Assembly: GCA_012520575.1 (NCBI GenBank)
Contig: JAAYOB010000007.1
Coordinates: 62,001 to 126,000, forward strand
DNA from: Candidatus Stramentimicrobium fermentans
Lineage (GTDB): Bacteria > Atribacterota > Phoenicimicrobiia > Phoenicimicrobiales > Stramentimicrobiaceae
Reading direction: 5' to 3'
Length of the DNA: 64,000 nt
This document shows, piece after piece, positions 1 to 10,822 of this stretch. The notes beneath the pieces were generated by a model. The model worked only from the letters and a program-made list of their open reading frames with translations. It was not told the DNA's origin and ran no database searches. Each line of letters starts with the position of its first letter. Position 1 is the first letter of the stretch. The translations under genes and the position numbers were made by a program.

Positions 1-778
1 GTAAAATTACTATATCATGCTTTAATTCTACCAGTCTTTTAGCCCGTTCCAATACTACTTCGGCAACTTTAATATGATTGCTGATAGGCTGATCAAAAGT
101 TGAGCTAATAACCTCAGCCTTTTCCACAGAACGTTTCATATTGGTGACCTCTTCAGGCCTCTCATCAATTAACAGAATCATAAGAATAGTCTCAGGATGA
201 TTGGCAATAATTCCATTTGCTATCTTTTCCAAAAGAGTAGTTTTTCCAGCTTTAGGGGGAGATACTATCAATCCTCTCTGTCCTTTTCCTATCGGTGAAA
301 ACAGGTCAATCACTCTGGTAGATAATTCATAAGGCTTTGTTTCTAACGTGAATCTTTCCAAGGGGAATAGTGGGGTCAAATTTTCAAAATCAATACGCTC
401 TTTAGACAATTCAGGGTCTTCATAATTAACAGCTTCCACTTTAAGCAAGGCAAAATATCTTTCACCTTCTTTTGGATAACGGACCTGTCCGGATACTAAA
501 TCTCCATTACTCAAGTTAAATCTCTTAATTTGTGATGGTGAAATGTAAACATCATTAGGACCGGGCAAGTAGCCCCCTGTTCTTAAAAAACCAAATCCTT
601 CCTTCATGATGTCCAGAATACCTTCTGAAAACATGTAACCCTGTTTTTCAGTCTGTGCCCTTAAAATATTGAAAATCAAGTCAGTCTTTTTCATCCGTGC
701 ACAATTATTGATATCATATTCATGGGCAATTTTACATAATTCACTTATTTTCATTTCTTTTAATTCATTTAATTCCAA
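1..778 (-). CDS. rho: Transcription termination factor Rho (C-terminus runs off the window; probable TTG start)
   Basis: Minus-strand translation contains GYLPGPNDVYISPSQIKRFNL, DLFSPIGKGQRGLIVSPPKAGKTTLLEKIANGI and LIDERPEEVTNMKRSV; gagggggt RBS upstream of TTG at 778. Confidence 0.93.
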   Translation of the reverse strand, partial: MELNELKEMKISELCKIAHEYDINNCARMKKTDLIFNILRAQTEKQGYMFSEGILDIMKEGFGFLRTGGYLPGPNDVYISPSQIKRFNLSNGDLVSGQVRYPKEGERYFALLKVEAVNYEDPELSKERIDFENLTPLFPLERFTLETKPYELSTRVIDLFSPIGKGQRGLIVSPPKAGKTTLLEKIANGIIANHPETILMILLIDERPEEVTNMKRSVEKAEVISSTFDQPISNHIKVAEVVLERAKRLVELKHDIVIL

Positions 779-1018
779 AATAATACCCCCTCAAGGTCTA
801 TTATCTTTAATATTTAAAATAGGAATTTGATTTATTTTCAAAAATAAATATTCTTAATTTTAATAATCGTTTTAAATAAATCGAATACATATTTTCATTA
901 TGAGAAGTGGTGGAGAAAATTCCTGAAGAATAACCCTGTAGTCATAACTACTAAATTATATCACTTCCTTTTTAAAACACAAGGGATAATAAAACATTTT
1001 TAAATGATTATTCCTTAC

Positions 1019-1810
1019 TCAAGATGGGGTGGTGGGCTCTTTTTGATTCATGACCTTACTTATCAACTCATAATCGCTAAGCTTGTCCAGGTCAATCATT
1101 ACTTCAGGGTCTTCAATTATAATGCCTTTCACCGGATAGCCAACTATCTCGGCTGCCTTTTTTTCAATTTCATTAATGGTTAATGATTTCATAAGGTATT
1201 TTACTAGAAATCTAGCACCTAAAATACTAATATATTTTTTAACATCTTTGCGATTCTGGTAAAGTTCATCTAATAGTTGTCTGTTCCTATCAAATACAGG
1301 TTTACCTACTATTACCATATTGCCGCCGCAATAAATTCCCTCTTTCAAATTAACATATGAACGGATGGTTTCAGGATATTTCTTCAAAATATTTTCTTTT
1401 AAGATAATTGGGTAATAAAAAAAGGCATTATGGGGTTCACATTTTTTAATAAAACGATCAACAATCTCTCCGGTAATTAAAGGAATGTCAGAGGTAAGTA
1501 TTAAAACTTTACTATCATGGGGGAAGTAATCAAGGCCAATCTGTACATTTCTCACCATAGATTCTGTAGAGTTAAGGATTTTTCTTACTTTTTCCCCTAA
1601 AAATGGTGCTAAATCATATTCCGGCCCGACTACTACTATATCCCTCACCAATGCTGCTGTCTGTAAGGCATTAACTATATACTCTATCATAGGAATCTCA
1701 TTAATCTGCAATAAAGCTTTGTTGGTAAACCTATTGTTCTCTTCAACTTTTCCAGTATCTTTTTTTCCGGCTAGAATTATAGCGTTTATTTGTTGTTTAC
1801 TCCTTGCCAT
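1019..1810 (-). CDS. MobA-like nucleotidyltransferase family protein
   Basis: N-terminal AIILAGKK...NKALLQINEIPMIEYIVNAL, internal LILTSDIPLITGEIVDRFI typical of the NTP-transferase fold. Confidence 0.75.
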   Translation of the reverse strand: MARSKQQINAIILAGKKDTGKVEENNRFTNKALLQINEIPMIEYIVNALQTAALVRDIVVVGPEYDLAPFLGEKVRKILNSTESMVRNVQIGLDYFPHDSKVLILTSDIPLITGEIVDRFIKKCEPHNAFFYYPIILKENILKKYPETIRSYVNLKEGIYCGGNMVIVGKPVFDRNRQLLDELYQNRKDVKKYISILGARFLVKYLMKSLTINEIEKKAAEIVGYPVKGIIIEDPEVMIDLDKLSDYELISKVMNQKEPTTPS

Positions 1811-1837
1811 TAGTAAAAAGCTGATAATTTATCAAGA

Positions 1838-3442
1838 CTAGCACTTTCTCATAACTGCTTCCAGGAAACTTACAAACATCGGGTGAGGTCTATTTGGTCT
1901 GGATTTGAATTCTGGATGGTATTGCATTCCTATAAACCAAGGGTGGTTGTTTATTTCAAAAACTTCGATAATATTGTCTTCCAAATTAACTCCGCTAAAT
2001 ATTATACCAGCCTGTTCAAACTTTGGCAAAAATTGATTATCGAATACGTAGCGGTGTCGATGCCTTTCTTGTACCTGGTCCTGCTGATATATTTTATAAG
2101 CAAGAGTCCCTTTTGTCAAATGACAGGAATGACTTCCTAAACGAATCATTTCTCTTTTCCCGTTAATATTCTTTAATATTTCTAATTGCTGAAATATGGG
2201 ATGAGGCGTATTTGGTTCAAACTCCACACTATTAGCTTCAGACAGTTTCAAGACATTTCTGGCATACTCAATCAAGGCACATTGCATACCTAAACAAATA
2301 CCCATGAAAGGTATCTTGTTCTCACGTGCATATTCAATTGCTCCAACCTTTCCTTCTACACCTTTTGCGCCAAATCCACCGGGGATTAATATCCCTTGAA
2401 TGCCTTTTAGCACTTTCTTTAAATCACCTTTACTTAACAATTCAGCATCAATTTTCTTGATTTCAATCTGACAGTTATGGTAAATACCTGCATGAATCAG
2501 GGCTTCATTGACACTCAGATAGGCATCCTTTTGGCGAACATATTTAGCAATTATAGCTACAACCGCTTTTTGTTCAGGATGATAGAGGCGATGTACCATT
2601 TCTCGCCATTCTTTAAGATCAGGCTTTTGCACAGGTAACCGCAGCATTTTAATTATAAAATTCCCCAAGCCCTGTTCCTCAAGTATGATAGGCATTTCAT
2701 AAATAGAAACTGCATCCTCGGCTTCTATAATACCCTCTTTGGGAATATCGCAGAAAAGAGCAATCTTTTCCTTTACAGAATCAGTCAATCTGGATTGGGA
2801 GCGACATATCAATAAGTCTGGCTGAATACCTATACCACGCAATTCTTTAACGCTATGTTGGGTTGGTTTTGATTTAATCTCTCTGGCTGTCTTTAAATAG
2901 GGGAAAAAAGAAACATGGATATACAGTACATTTTCTTTGCCAATATCATTCCTGAATTGCCTAATGGCTTCCAAAAAAGGCAGTCCTTCAATATCACCTA
3001 TAGTGCCTCCAATTTCTACAATAATAACATCCAAAGGGGGCTGTTCTGGCTTATTCAATCTTTTGATACTGGCCTTTATTTCATCGGTAATATGAGGGAT
3101 AATCTGCACTGTTTTTCCTAAAAAATCTCCATTTCTTTCTTTGGAGATAACGGTATTGTATATTTTCCCGGTGGTAACACTATTGTCTTTAGTAAGGTTT
3201 ATATCGATAAATCTTTCATAATGACCTAAATCCAAATCCGTTTCAGCTCCATCTTCCGTAACAAAGGCCTCTCCATGCTGGAAGGGGCTCATGGTACCGG
3301 CATCTACATTAAGGTAGGGGTCATGCTTCTGAATTGAAACTCTCAATCCCCTGCTCTTCAAGATTTGCCCAATGGATGCTGCGGTAATCCCCTTTCCTAT
3401 AGACGAAACGACTCCTCCGGTTATAAAGATATATTTGGTCAT
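1838..3442 (-). CDS. pyrG: CTP synthase (start corrected from 3490 to the MTKYIFITGG methionine)
   Basis: MTKYIFITGGVVSSIGKGITAASIG; GATase motif GICLGMQCALIEYARN; C-terminal GMQYHPEFKSRPNRPHPMF. Confidence 0.97.
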   Translation of the reverse strand: MTKYIFITGGVVSSIGKGITAASIGQILKSRGLRVSIQKHDPYLNVDAGTMSPFQHGEAFVTEDGAETDLDLGHYERFIDINLTKDNSVTTGKIYNTVISKERNGDFLGKTVQIIPHITDEIKASIKRLNKPEQPPLDVIIVEIGGTIGDIEGLPFLEAIRQFRNDIGKENVLYIHVSFFPYLKTAREIKSKPTQHSVKELRGIGIQPDLLICRSQSRLTDSVKEKIALFCDIPKEGIIEAEDAVSIYEMPIILEEQGLGNFIIKMLRLPVQKPDLKEWREMVHRLYHPEQKAVVAIIAKYVRQKDAYLSVNEALIHAGIYHNCQIEIKKIDAELLSKGDLKKVLKGIQGILIPGGFGAKGVEGKVGAIEYARENKIPFMGICLGMQCALIEYARNVLKLSEANSVEFEPNTPHPIFQQLEILKNINGKREMIRLGSHSCHLTKGTLAYKIYQQDQVQERHRHRYVFDNQFLPKFEQAGIIFSGVNLEDNIIEVFEINNHPWFIGMQYHPEFKSRPNRPHPMFVSFLEAVMRKC

Positions 3443-3657
3443 GCCAATCCTTTCTCTAAGATTTTTATAGCTTATGTTGCCCACCCTCAATACTGACTTA
3501 TTTGGAGAATCTTTTTAATAAATTTTAGATACCCTTGATTATATAATAGTGACAGTATTTGCTGTTCTTATAATACAGAGATATTATAATATATAATCAA
3601 TACTATTAAATATTTTAAAAGTTAAAAAACATTTTTATTATTTTTTATAATCAATGA

Positions 3658-4299
3658 TTAGATTATATAATCCAATACATAGATGGCAGTTTCCTCAGGA
3701 AGAGATGACTGGTCAATTTCAAAGGAATTGTTTTCGACAATCTTAATATTCTGTTTTTTATTTAAAAACACGGAAAGCGGATCTAAAGACCACTTAATAG
3801 CATCGGTCTTATAATGCATGGGAAGTACTATTTTTGGTTTAATCTGTGCTATTACCTGATCTGCTTGTTGATAGCTAATAGTATAATATCCCCCAACGGG
3901 AACAAACAAAACATCCACTTGTCCAATTTCAGTCAGCTGAACATCTTCTAATAAATGACCCAAATCACCCAGATGGCATAATACCATTTCATCTGCCCTA
4001 ATAACAAAGATAGTGTTAATCCCTCTATGTTTTCCATAAGCACCATCATGATAGGAAGGTATTCCTTTAAAGAACATCTTATGGGTATCTCGATGAACAG
4101 CTCCCTTTAGCACTGTCGGCTTTCCCTTAATCCCCATAGTATTATTGTGATCATAATGCTCATGGCTGATAGTAATGATGTTAATCTTTTCTTTAGTCAT
4201 AGTATAGCCCAATGTAGTATCAAAAGGGTCGGTAAGGATATTGATACCTCTCTGATTAGTAATTAAAAAACAAGAATGTCCCAACCACTTGATTTTCAT
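3658..4299 (-). CDS. MBL-fold metal-dependent hydrolase (UPF0173/UlaG-like)
   Basis: MKIKWLGHSCFLI, ISHEHYDHNN, HLGDLGH, VLPMHYKTD. Confidence 0.82.
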   Translation of the reverse strand: MKIKWLGHSCFLITNQRGINILTDPFDTTLGYTMTKEKINIITISHEHYDHNNTMGIKGKPTVLKGAVHRDTHKMFFKGIPSYHDGAYGKHRGINTIFVIRADEMVLCHLGDLGHLLEDVQLTEIGQVDVLFVPVGGYYTISYQQADQVIAQIKPKIVLPMHYKTDAIKWSLDPLSVFLNKKQNIKIVENNSFEIDQSSLPEETAIYVLDYII

Positions 4300-4330
4300 T
4301 ATTCTATCTTTATTTCTCCCATGTTACAGA

Positions 4331-5836
4331 TTAATTTTTCGGGTTCCCAATAATATATTGCAAAATATTGCTAACCTTCTCCCGAGCAAGATGGTCAGGG
4401 TAGGCTAATATTATACTACCTGATTCTGATAATTCTAGCAATTTGAGCGGTTCCTTGCTTAAAACGGTAACCGCTTTTTTCACCTGAGCAGATTCGATAT
4501 TAGTTTTGTTATGAGTTTTCCCAATATTGTTCAGTTTTTTAGTTAACAAATTTATATCTATAAAGGTATTCTCAGTTCTAACTGCCTGCAAAATACTAAT
4601 AATCATTTTTAGCAATTGCCAACTTTGCCATTGATTCCTTCTAATTCTCTGTAGCATAACCAGATTATTATTGGCAGTATGTAAAGGGCTAAAAGCGAGC
4701 CTTAAATCAACTAAAGAAAAAGGTACTTCCCCATGCTCCTTAATGATATACTCTAAGATAGCAAGTTCATACAATTGCACTCCTTCTTCACTGGCCCTTT
4801 CGATTAATCCCGGCAAAATAAATTCTTCTGAAAACAGAATAACCGAATCAGCATTTTGGTCCTTTTTCACTTTTTTTAGCGTTGACCAGTCGATAGAATA
4901 CACGATATTGTTATCATAATTATTCAGTAAACCGGTAATGATTAAAGAATAAGATTTAGAAGCCAATTCGGCTCTAGCCAGAAAGGCTCCTGAGGTATAT
5001 TTCTCAACAAATTCGGTATTGTACCCCAAAAAGTTGAAACATTTTTGCAGTGAGATATGGTAGTCTTCTATATTTTCCTCTGTACCAAGATTAACAAAGA
5101 GCCTTTCTGATTCATCCAACCATTCTAATAATCCCCATTGTTCTTTATTTGTTTTAGCAAACCGATTATCTTCATCTAAGATACCCCGCAGGTACTTCTC
5201 TAACAAGTTACCGGGACCGGGTTCCTGTTGGGTAATTTCTGAGTATATCTGAGAAAAGCTAAGCGGCTTATCTTCAATCCGTAATATTTTATAAATTTTA
5301 TCACCTATATCTTTTTCGGTATCATGTTCAATCTCTTTTTGGGCAATTATAAAATATATCTTTTTGCTCTGGTCTATCAAACCCAGTAAAATTGTATCAT
5401 TGACCTCTAGTGCCTTCTTTTGAAACCATTCTTTTAAGCCAATAATTGTCTTTTTCCGGTAGTCTACTACAACATTGATCTCCTCTCCTTCACTGTCAAT
5501 AAAAGTAGCTTCCCTAAGTTGCTCTCCCTGCTGTCCGGCAAAATAAGGTTTTAAATAGTTGGTCAAAAAAATGGTACCGTTATGCAGACAATAAGAAGTT
5601 AGGGAATAAGGTAGATTAGCCTCCCGGTATTTCCATTTTAGCAATCCCCAAATTCCTCGTTGATATCTGACAAACCTCTGGTCTGCACCCATCAAAGCAT
5701 TCACCCCATGGTGTGGTTTTTCTGCCTTTATATCGCTGATTTTCATTACTTCTTCAGTAATCTTTCGATAATGCATGGGGCGCCGGTTTTCTTCAAGGAT
5801 ATCATAGGCTAAATCAGCGATTGATTTCCTGGACAT
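4331..5836 (-). CDS. HARE-HTH domain protein with possible degenerate restriction-endonuclease-like region
   Basis: N-terminal SIADLAYDILEENRRPMHYRKITEEVMK...FVRYQRGIWGLLKW (HARE-HTH-like) and a second similar segment DKIYKILRIEDKPLSFSQIYSEITQ...FAKTNKEQWGLLEW. Confidence 0.6.
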   Translation of the reverse strand: MSRKSIADLAYDILEENRRPMHYRKITEEVMKISDIKAEKPHHGVNALMGADQRFVRYQRGIWGLLKWKYREANLPYSLTSYCLHNGTIFLTNYLKPYFAGQQGEQLREATFIDSEGEEINVVVDYRKKTIIGLKEWFQKKALEVNDTILLGLIDQSKKIYFIIAQKEIEHDTEKDIGDKIYKILRIEDKPLSFSQIYSEITQQEPGPGNLLEKYLRGILDEDNRFAKTNKEQWGLLEWLDESERLFVNLGTEENIEDYHISLQKCFNFLGYNTEFVEKYTSGAFLARAELASKSYSLIITGLLNNYDNNIVYSIDWSTLKKVKKDQNADSVILFSEEFILPGLIERASEEGVQLYELAILEYIIKEHGEVPFSLVDLRLAFSPLHTANNNLVMLQRIRRNQWQSWQLLKMIISILQAVRTENTFIDINLLTKKLNNIGKTHNKTNIESAQVKKAVTVLSKEPLKLLELSESGSIILAYPDHLAREKVSNILQYIIGNPKN

Positions 5837-5947
5837 TTTTCACCTCCATCCTCCCTCCCCCAGACATAGCCATCTGGTAAACCTAAATAATAAATCAGAT
5901 ACAATTATTTTTATGTTTTTAGCAGTTTATTCTCTGCAAAGAGGATG

Positions 5948-6478
5948 CTATTGGGATATCTTGTTTTTAAAACTGTTCTCTTGATATGATTTCATTAGCT
6001 GCACATATTCTTCTGCATGTTCCCTTAAAAAAGATACTTCTTCCGGGGAAATTGTTCTGACCACCTTACCTGGTATACCCATAACCATAGAATTAGCCGG
6101 AATTACAGTTTTTGGAGTTATAACAGCACCGGCAGCGACAATAGAATTTTTCCCAATAATAACCTCATCTAATACGTTGGCACCGGAACCAATCAATACA
6201 AAATCATCGATTATGCACCCATGCAAGATCGCTCCATGTCCAATTGTAACATAGTTTCCAACCTTGGAAGGTAAAGTTTTTGTAACATGAATCACGACCC
6301 CATCTTGTACACTGGTATAATCACCGACAGAAATATAGTTAATATCACCACGTAATACGGCAGAAAACCAGATACTGCTATACTTGCCTATATATACCTC
6401 CCCAATCAATGCAGCATTCTCTGCTACAAAAGAAGTTTTATCTATAGCTGGGGTCTTATTCCTGTATCTTAAAATCAT
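5948..6478 (-). CDS. Gamma-carbonic-anhydrase family / left-handed beta-helix hexapeptide protein (start corrected to 6478)
   Basis: AALIGEVYIGKYSSIWFSAVLRGDINYISVGDYTSVQDGVVIHV...VTIGHGAILHGCIIDDFVLIGSGANVLDEVIIG. Confidence 0.88.
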   Translation of the reverse strand: MILRYRNKTPAIDKTSFVAENAALIGEVYIGKYSSIWFSAVLRGDINYISVGDYTSVQDGVVIHVTKTLPSKVGNYVTIGHGAILHGCIIDDFVLIGSGANVLDEVIIGKNSIVAAGAVITPKTVIPANSMVMGIPGKVVRTISPEEVSFLREHAEEYVQLMKSYQENSFKNKISQ

Positions 6479-7952
6479 GTCTTGCCTCCAGTATATCTTT
6501 GATTTTTTGAGCACTCTTTTTACCAATTCCGGGTAGTTTTTTAAGCTCCTCTAGTGAGGCATTTCTGATATGCTCAATACTTTTAAATTTTGTTAACAAT
6601 AATGTCTTTCTTTTTTCACCTATACCGGGAATAAAATCAATCAGTGAATTTCTAATTGTTTTACTGCGCAGTTTTTTATGGTAGCTAAGGGCAAAACGAT
6701 GCGCCTCATCCCTAATTCTCTGTATCAAAAAAAAGGCATCAGAATTTCCGGGCAACAATATGGGGTCCTTAACCCCATGTTGGAAAAGTAATTCCTCTCT
6801 CTCTGCCAGCGAAACCAGGCTTATCAGCAAATTCAACTCCTGTAATACCCTTGCCGCAATATTTAGTTGGCCCTTCCCCCCATCTACCAGTATTAAATCT
6901 GGTAACTTTTCCTTATTCAGTTGGTAATTACCAAAACGCCGCCTTAGCACCTCTTCCATCATAGCACAATCATTGATGCCCTGTTCATATCTGATTTTAA
7001 AGTGTTTATATCTCTTCTTATCAGGCATACCATACTGAAAAGAAACCATGGAACCTACGGCAAGCCTGCCCTGTATGTTAGAAATGTCATAAGCTTCAAT
7101 GGTACGAGGTAATACTGGTAATTTTAAATATTCTCTTAGTTCTTGAAGTCCCTTTTGTAAAGATTCTTTAGCGGTATTTATCTTATTATAACTATCTATT
7201 CTCTTTATATAAGACCTGCTGGCCTTTTCCTGACTGAGCACTTTTTCGATCATGCTGATAGTATCTCTAATTTTTGCTGCTTTCTCATAAAGCATCAACT
7301 GTGCTGCGATTTTCATCTCCTGCTTCATATTCTTTAATAGAACTCTATGCCTACCGGATAAGAGCAGTGTACACTCTTTGACTTTTAAAAGATATTCATC
7401 CTGTTCTATTCTTCCGGCACAAGGAGCTGAACATAATTCTATCTGATAATCCAGGCAGGGTTTCCCCGAATTAAATTTCTGTTGGCTGCAATTTCTTATT
7501 TTAAAAATATTTCTTAGTTTCTGCACAACCTTCCGAGTAGCTTCTACATCGGTAAAAGGCCCATAATAAAGGGCTTTCTTTTTCGTAATTTTACTACTCT
7601 TCCGGATGAGGCAAATAGCAGGAAAGGGATTGTCTCTAGTAATCTGAATAAAAGGGTAACTCTTATCATCTTTTAATTGGGTATTGAAGTATGGTTTAAC
7701 TTTTTTTATTAATCTGCTCTCTAAAAGCAGGGCCTCTACCTCGGAGGCAGTTACAATATACTCTATATCAATAATTTGTTTTATCATTTGCTTAACTTTC
7801 GGTGAATGGGGGTAGTTCTTAATGAAGTAAGAGCTGACCCGATTCTTAAGGGAATTTGCCTTTCCGATATAGACAATCTCGCCATTCTCATTTTTAAAGA
7901 GGTAAACCCCGCTATTTTCAGGTAAGTTCTTTATTCTATCTGTTAGATTCAT
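6456..7952 (-). CDS. uvrC: UvrABC system protein C (short form)
   Basis: GIY-YIG domain NLPENSGVYLFKNENGEIVYIGKANSLKNRV; EAYDISNIQG; LILVDGGKGQLN; C-terminal HhH IPGIGEKRKTLLL...LPGIGKKSAQKI. Confidence 0.95.
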   Translation of the reverse strand: MNLTDRIKNLPENSGVYLFKNENGEIVYIGKANSLKNRVSSYFIKNYPHSPKVKQMIKQIIDIEYIVTASEVEALLLESRLIKKVKPYFNTQLKDDKSYPFIQITRDNPFPAICLIRKSSKITKKKALYYGPFTDVEATRKVVQKLRNIFKIRNCSQQKFNSGKPCLDYQIELCSAPCAGRIEQDEYLLKVKECTLLLSGRHRVLLKNMKQEMKIAAQLMLYEKAAKIRDTISMIEKVLSQEKASRSYIKRIDSYNKINTAKESLQKGLQELREYLKLPVLPRTIEAYDISNIQGRLAVGSMVSFQYGMPDKKRYKHFKIRYEQGINDCAMMEEVLRRRFGNYQLNKEKLPDLILVDGGKGQLNIAARVLQELNLLISLVSLAEREELLFQHGVKDPILLPGNSDAFFLIQRIRDEAHRFALSYHKKLRSKTIRNSLIDFIPGIGEKRKTLLLTKFKSIEHIRNASLEELKKLPGIGKKSAQKIKDILEARHDFKIQE

Positions 7953-7993
7953 ATCCGGACTCCGGGAAGACCATATTTATTTTCCAATCCATT

Positions 7994-10822
7994 CTAATTC
8001 TCATCCAATATCCTCTTTAAAAATTGACCGGTAAAGGAGATCGGAACGTTAATAATTTCTTCCGGTGTACCGCTAAAAATAACCTCTCCCCCTTCTTCGC
8101 CGCCTCCCGGCCCCAAATCAATTATGTGGTCAGCAGATTTAATTACCTCTAAATTATGCTCTATAACCAATACGGTATTACCCTGTTCCACCAATCTGTT
8201 TAAGACATCCAGAAGTTTCCTGACATCATCAAAATGCAGTCCGGTGGTAGGCTCATCTAAAAGGTATAGCGTTTTACCGGTACCTTTTTTACTCAATTCT
8301 TTAGCCAATTTTACCCTTTGCGCCTCCCCTCCTGAAAAGGTGGTGGCTGATTGTCCTAATTTTATGTAACCCAAACCTACATCGATAAGAGTCTGTAAAC
8401 CCTTTTCAATTTGCGGAATATTTTCAAAAAAATGACTGCACTCTTCTACTGTCATATTCAGTACCTGGGCAATATTCTTATCTTTGTATCTTATTTCCAA
8501 TGTTTCCTGATTAAATCTTTGCCCCTTACAAACTTCGCAAGGAATGTATATATCGGGGAGAAAAAACATCTCAATTTTCACTATACCAGCACCCTGGCAG
8601 GCCTCACATCTTCCTCCCTTTATATTGAAACTAAACCGGGCCGGTTTATATCCTCTCATCCTGGCTGCACTGGTCTTTGTAAATAGCTCTCTAATAGGGG
8701 TAAAGACCCCGGTATAGGTGGCAGCATTGGATCGTGATGTCCGTCCTATTGGTGATTGGTCAATAATGATTACCTTATCGATATTTTCAGTTCCCTCCAA
8801 TCGCTCATAATCCCCCGGCCTAACCCTACTGTGATAAAGCTTTTTTAAGAGCGCTTTATACAATATTTCCTCTATTAAGGTACTTTTACCGGAACCGGAA
8901 ACCCCGGTAACACAATTGAATTTTCCCAAAGGTATACTGATATCAACATTTTTTAGATTATACTGCCGGGCTCCAATTATCCTTATATTTTTTCCATTAC
9001 CTGGCCTCCTCTTTAGCGGAACCATTATTTGACTTTTTCCACTTAAATATTGACCGGTTATGGAATTTGGACAAGCAATTATATCTTTTTGGTCTCCCGC
9101 CGCCACTACATTACCGCCATGTATGCCTGCTCCCGGACCTAAATCAACGATATAATCTGCTGCCCTAATAGTTTCTTCATCATGCTCAATTACTATAACT
9201 GTATTCCCCTGGTCTCTCAATTGGAATAGGGCTTTTAGTAATTTGTTATTGTCTCGCTGATGCAGTCCGATGGAGGGCTCATCTAAAATATAGAGAACTC
9301 CAGTTAGGTTAGAACCAATTTGCGTAGCTAATCTTATTCTCTGACTCTCACCACCGGCTAAGGTGGAAGAAGCACGGGAAAGGGTTATATAATCTAATCC
9401 TACACCTATTAAAAAATTTAATCTGCCCAAAATTTCCTTCCTGGCCTGCTCAGAAATCTCAGCATCTCTTTCCTTTAAAACCAACTTTTCGAAAAAATTA
9501 ATGAGTTGTTTCACAGTCATATCAGAAAGGTCGGCAATAGAATACCCTCCTATTGTAATCATTAAGCTTTCCGGTCGTAGTCTTTTCCCTTTGCAGACCG
9601 AGCAATCATTCATGGTCATGAACTTTTGAATCTCGGCACGTATGTACTCAGATTTAGTCTCACGATATCGTCTCTTTAAATTATTAATAACTCCCTCAAA
9701 TTCATTCTGATGAATCCAAGAATTGTCCCCCTCTATGTTATTATACTCAAAAGATATTTTAGTACGACCGGAACCATAAAGCAGGACTCTCTGCTGTTCT
9801 TCAGTCAATTTATTAAAAGGTGTGGTCAATTTAAATCCATAATGTTTGGCTACACCAAGTAAAATATGGTAGAGATATCTCCCCTTAATAAATCCCCAGG
9901 GTACCAAAGCCCCATTAGTTATTGATTTGCTTTTATCAGGTACTACCAGGTCCGGGTCAAATTCCATTTTGTAACCTAGCCCTCCGCAATTAGGACAGGC
10001 GCCGTAAGGACTGTTAAAAGAGAATATGCGGGGTGTAATTTCAGGCAAGCTGACCCCACAATGTGGGCAAGAAAATTTCTCGCTAAAAATATGCTCTTTA
10101 TCCTCTTCCTCAAGTACAATTACCAATCCCTCACTTAAACTTAGTGCAGTTTCAATAGAGCCATTCAACCGACTTCTATTCTCCGCTTTTATCACTAAGC
10201 GGTCAACTACCACATCAATTTGATGCATCTGATAACGAGCCAGGCTGATTTCATCATCCACCTCTACCATCTTTCCATTTACCCGTAATCTAATAAACCC
10301 TTTCTTTCTAATATCATCAATAACCTGTTTATGCTCACCTTTTTTTGACCTGATAATTGGTGATAATATTTTTATACTTGTATCAAGGGGCAGCTTCATT
10401 ACCTGATCTACAATCTGGTCAATGCTCTGCCTTACTATTTTTCTGCCACAGCTGGGGCAATGGGGTACGCCAATTCTGGCATAGAGGAGACGCAGATAAT
10501 CATAAATCTCGGTAACAGTGCCCACCGTAGAACGAGGGTTCTTGCCCGCCTTTCTCTGGTCAATAGAGATAGACGGTGATAATCCTTCCATATAATCTAC
10601 ATCCGGCTTATCAATCTTCTCTAAAAATTGGCGGGCATAAGAAGACAAGGATTCCAAATAACGCCTCTGGCTCTCTGCATAAATAGTATCAAAAGCCAAA
10701 GATGATTTCCCTGAACCGCTTAAACCGGTAATCACAATAAGCTTATTGCGCGGTAGGCTGAGTGAAATATTTTTTAAGTTATGTTCACGGGCACCCTTTA
10801 TAATAATCTTATTTTGTCCCAT
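7994..10822 (-). CDS. uvrA: UvrABC system protein A
   Basis: [45 protein letters not shown]; second [21 protein letters not shown] and [17 protein letters not shown]. Confidence 0.98.
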   Translation of the reverse strand: MGQNKIIIKGAREHNLKNISLSLPRNKLIVITGLSGSGKSSLAFDTIYAESQRRYLESLSSYARQFLEKIDKPDVDYMEGLSPSISIDQRKAGKNPRSTVGTVTEIYDYLRLLYARIGVPHCPSCGRKIVRQSIDQIVDQVMKLPLDTSIKILSPIIRSKKGEHKQVIDDIRKKGFIRLRVNGKMVEVDDEISLARYQMHQIDVVVDRLVIKAENRSRLNGSIETALSLSEGLVIVLEEEDKEHIFSEKFSCPHCGVSLPEITPRIFSFNSPYGACPNCGGLGYKMEFDPDLVVPDKSKSITNGALVPWGFIKGRYLYHILLGVAKHYGFKLTTPFNKLTEEQQRVLLYGSGRTKISFEYNNIEGDNSWIHQNEFEGVINNLKRRYRETKSEYIRAEIQKFMTMNDCSVCKGKRLRPESLMITIGGYSIADLSDMTVKQLINFFEKLVLKERDAEISEQARKEILGRLNFLIGVGLDYITLSRASSTLAGGESQRIRLATQIGSNLTGVLYILDEPSIGLHQRDNNKLLKALFQLRDQGNTVIVIEHDEETIRAADYIVDLGPGAGIHGGNVVAAGDQKDIIACPNSITGQYLSGKSQIMVPLKRRPGNGKNIRIIGARQYNLKNVDISIPLGKFNCVTGVSGSGKSTLIEEILYKALLKKLYHSRVRPGDYERLEGTENIDKVIIIDQSPIGRTSRSNAATYTGVFTPIRELFTKTSAARMRGYKPARFSFNIKGGRCEACQGAGIVKIEMFFLPDIYIPCEVCKGQRFNQETLEIRYKDKNIAQVLNMTVEECSHFFENIPQIEKGLQTLIDVGLGYIKLGQSATTFSGGEAQRVKLAKELSKKGTGKTLYLLDEPTTGLHFDDVRKLLDVLNRLVEQGNTVLVIEHNLEVIKSADHIIDLGPGGGEEGGEVIFSGTPEEIINVPISFTGQFLKRILDEN

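Noticed and set aside
1883-2140. Plus-strand ORF of 85 aa
   Set aside because: Antisense to the clear pyrG coding sequence; no recognisable protein
2915-3121. Plus-strand ORF of 68 aa
   Set aside because: Antisense to pyrG
8411-8686. Plus-strand ORF of 91 aa
   Set aside because: Antisense within uvrA
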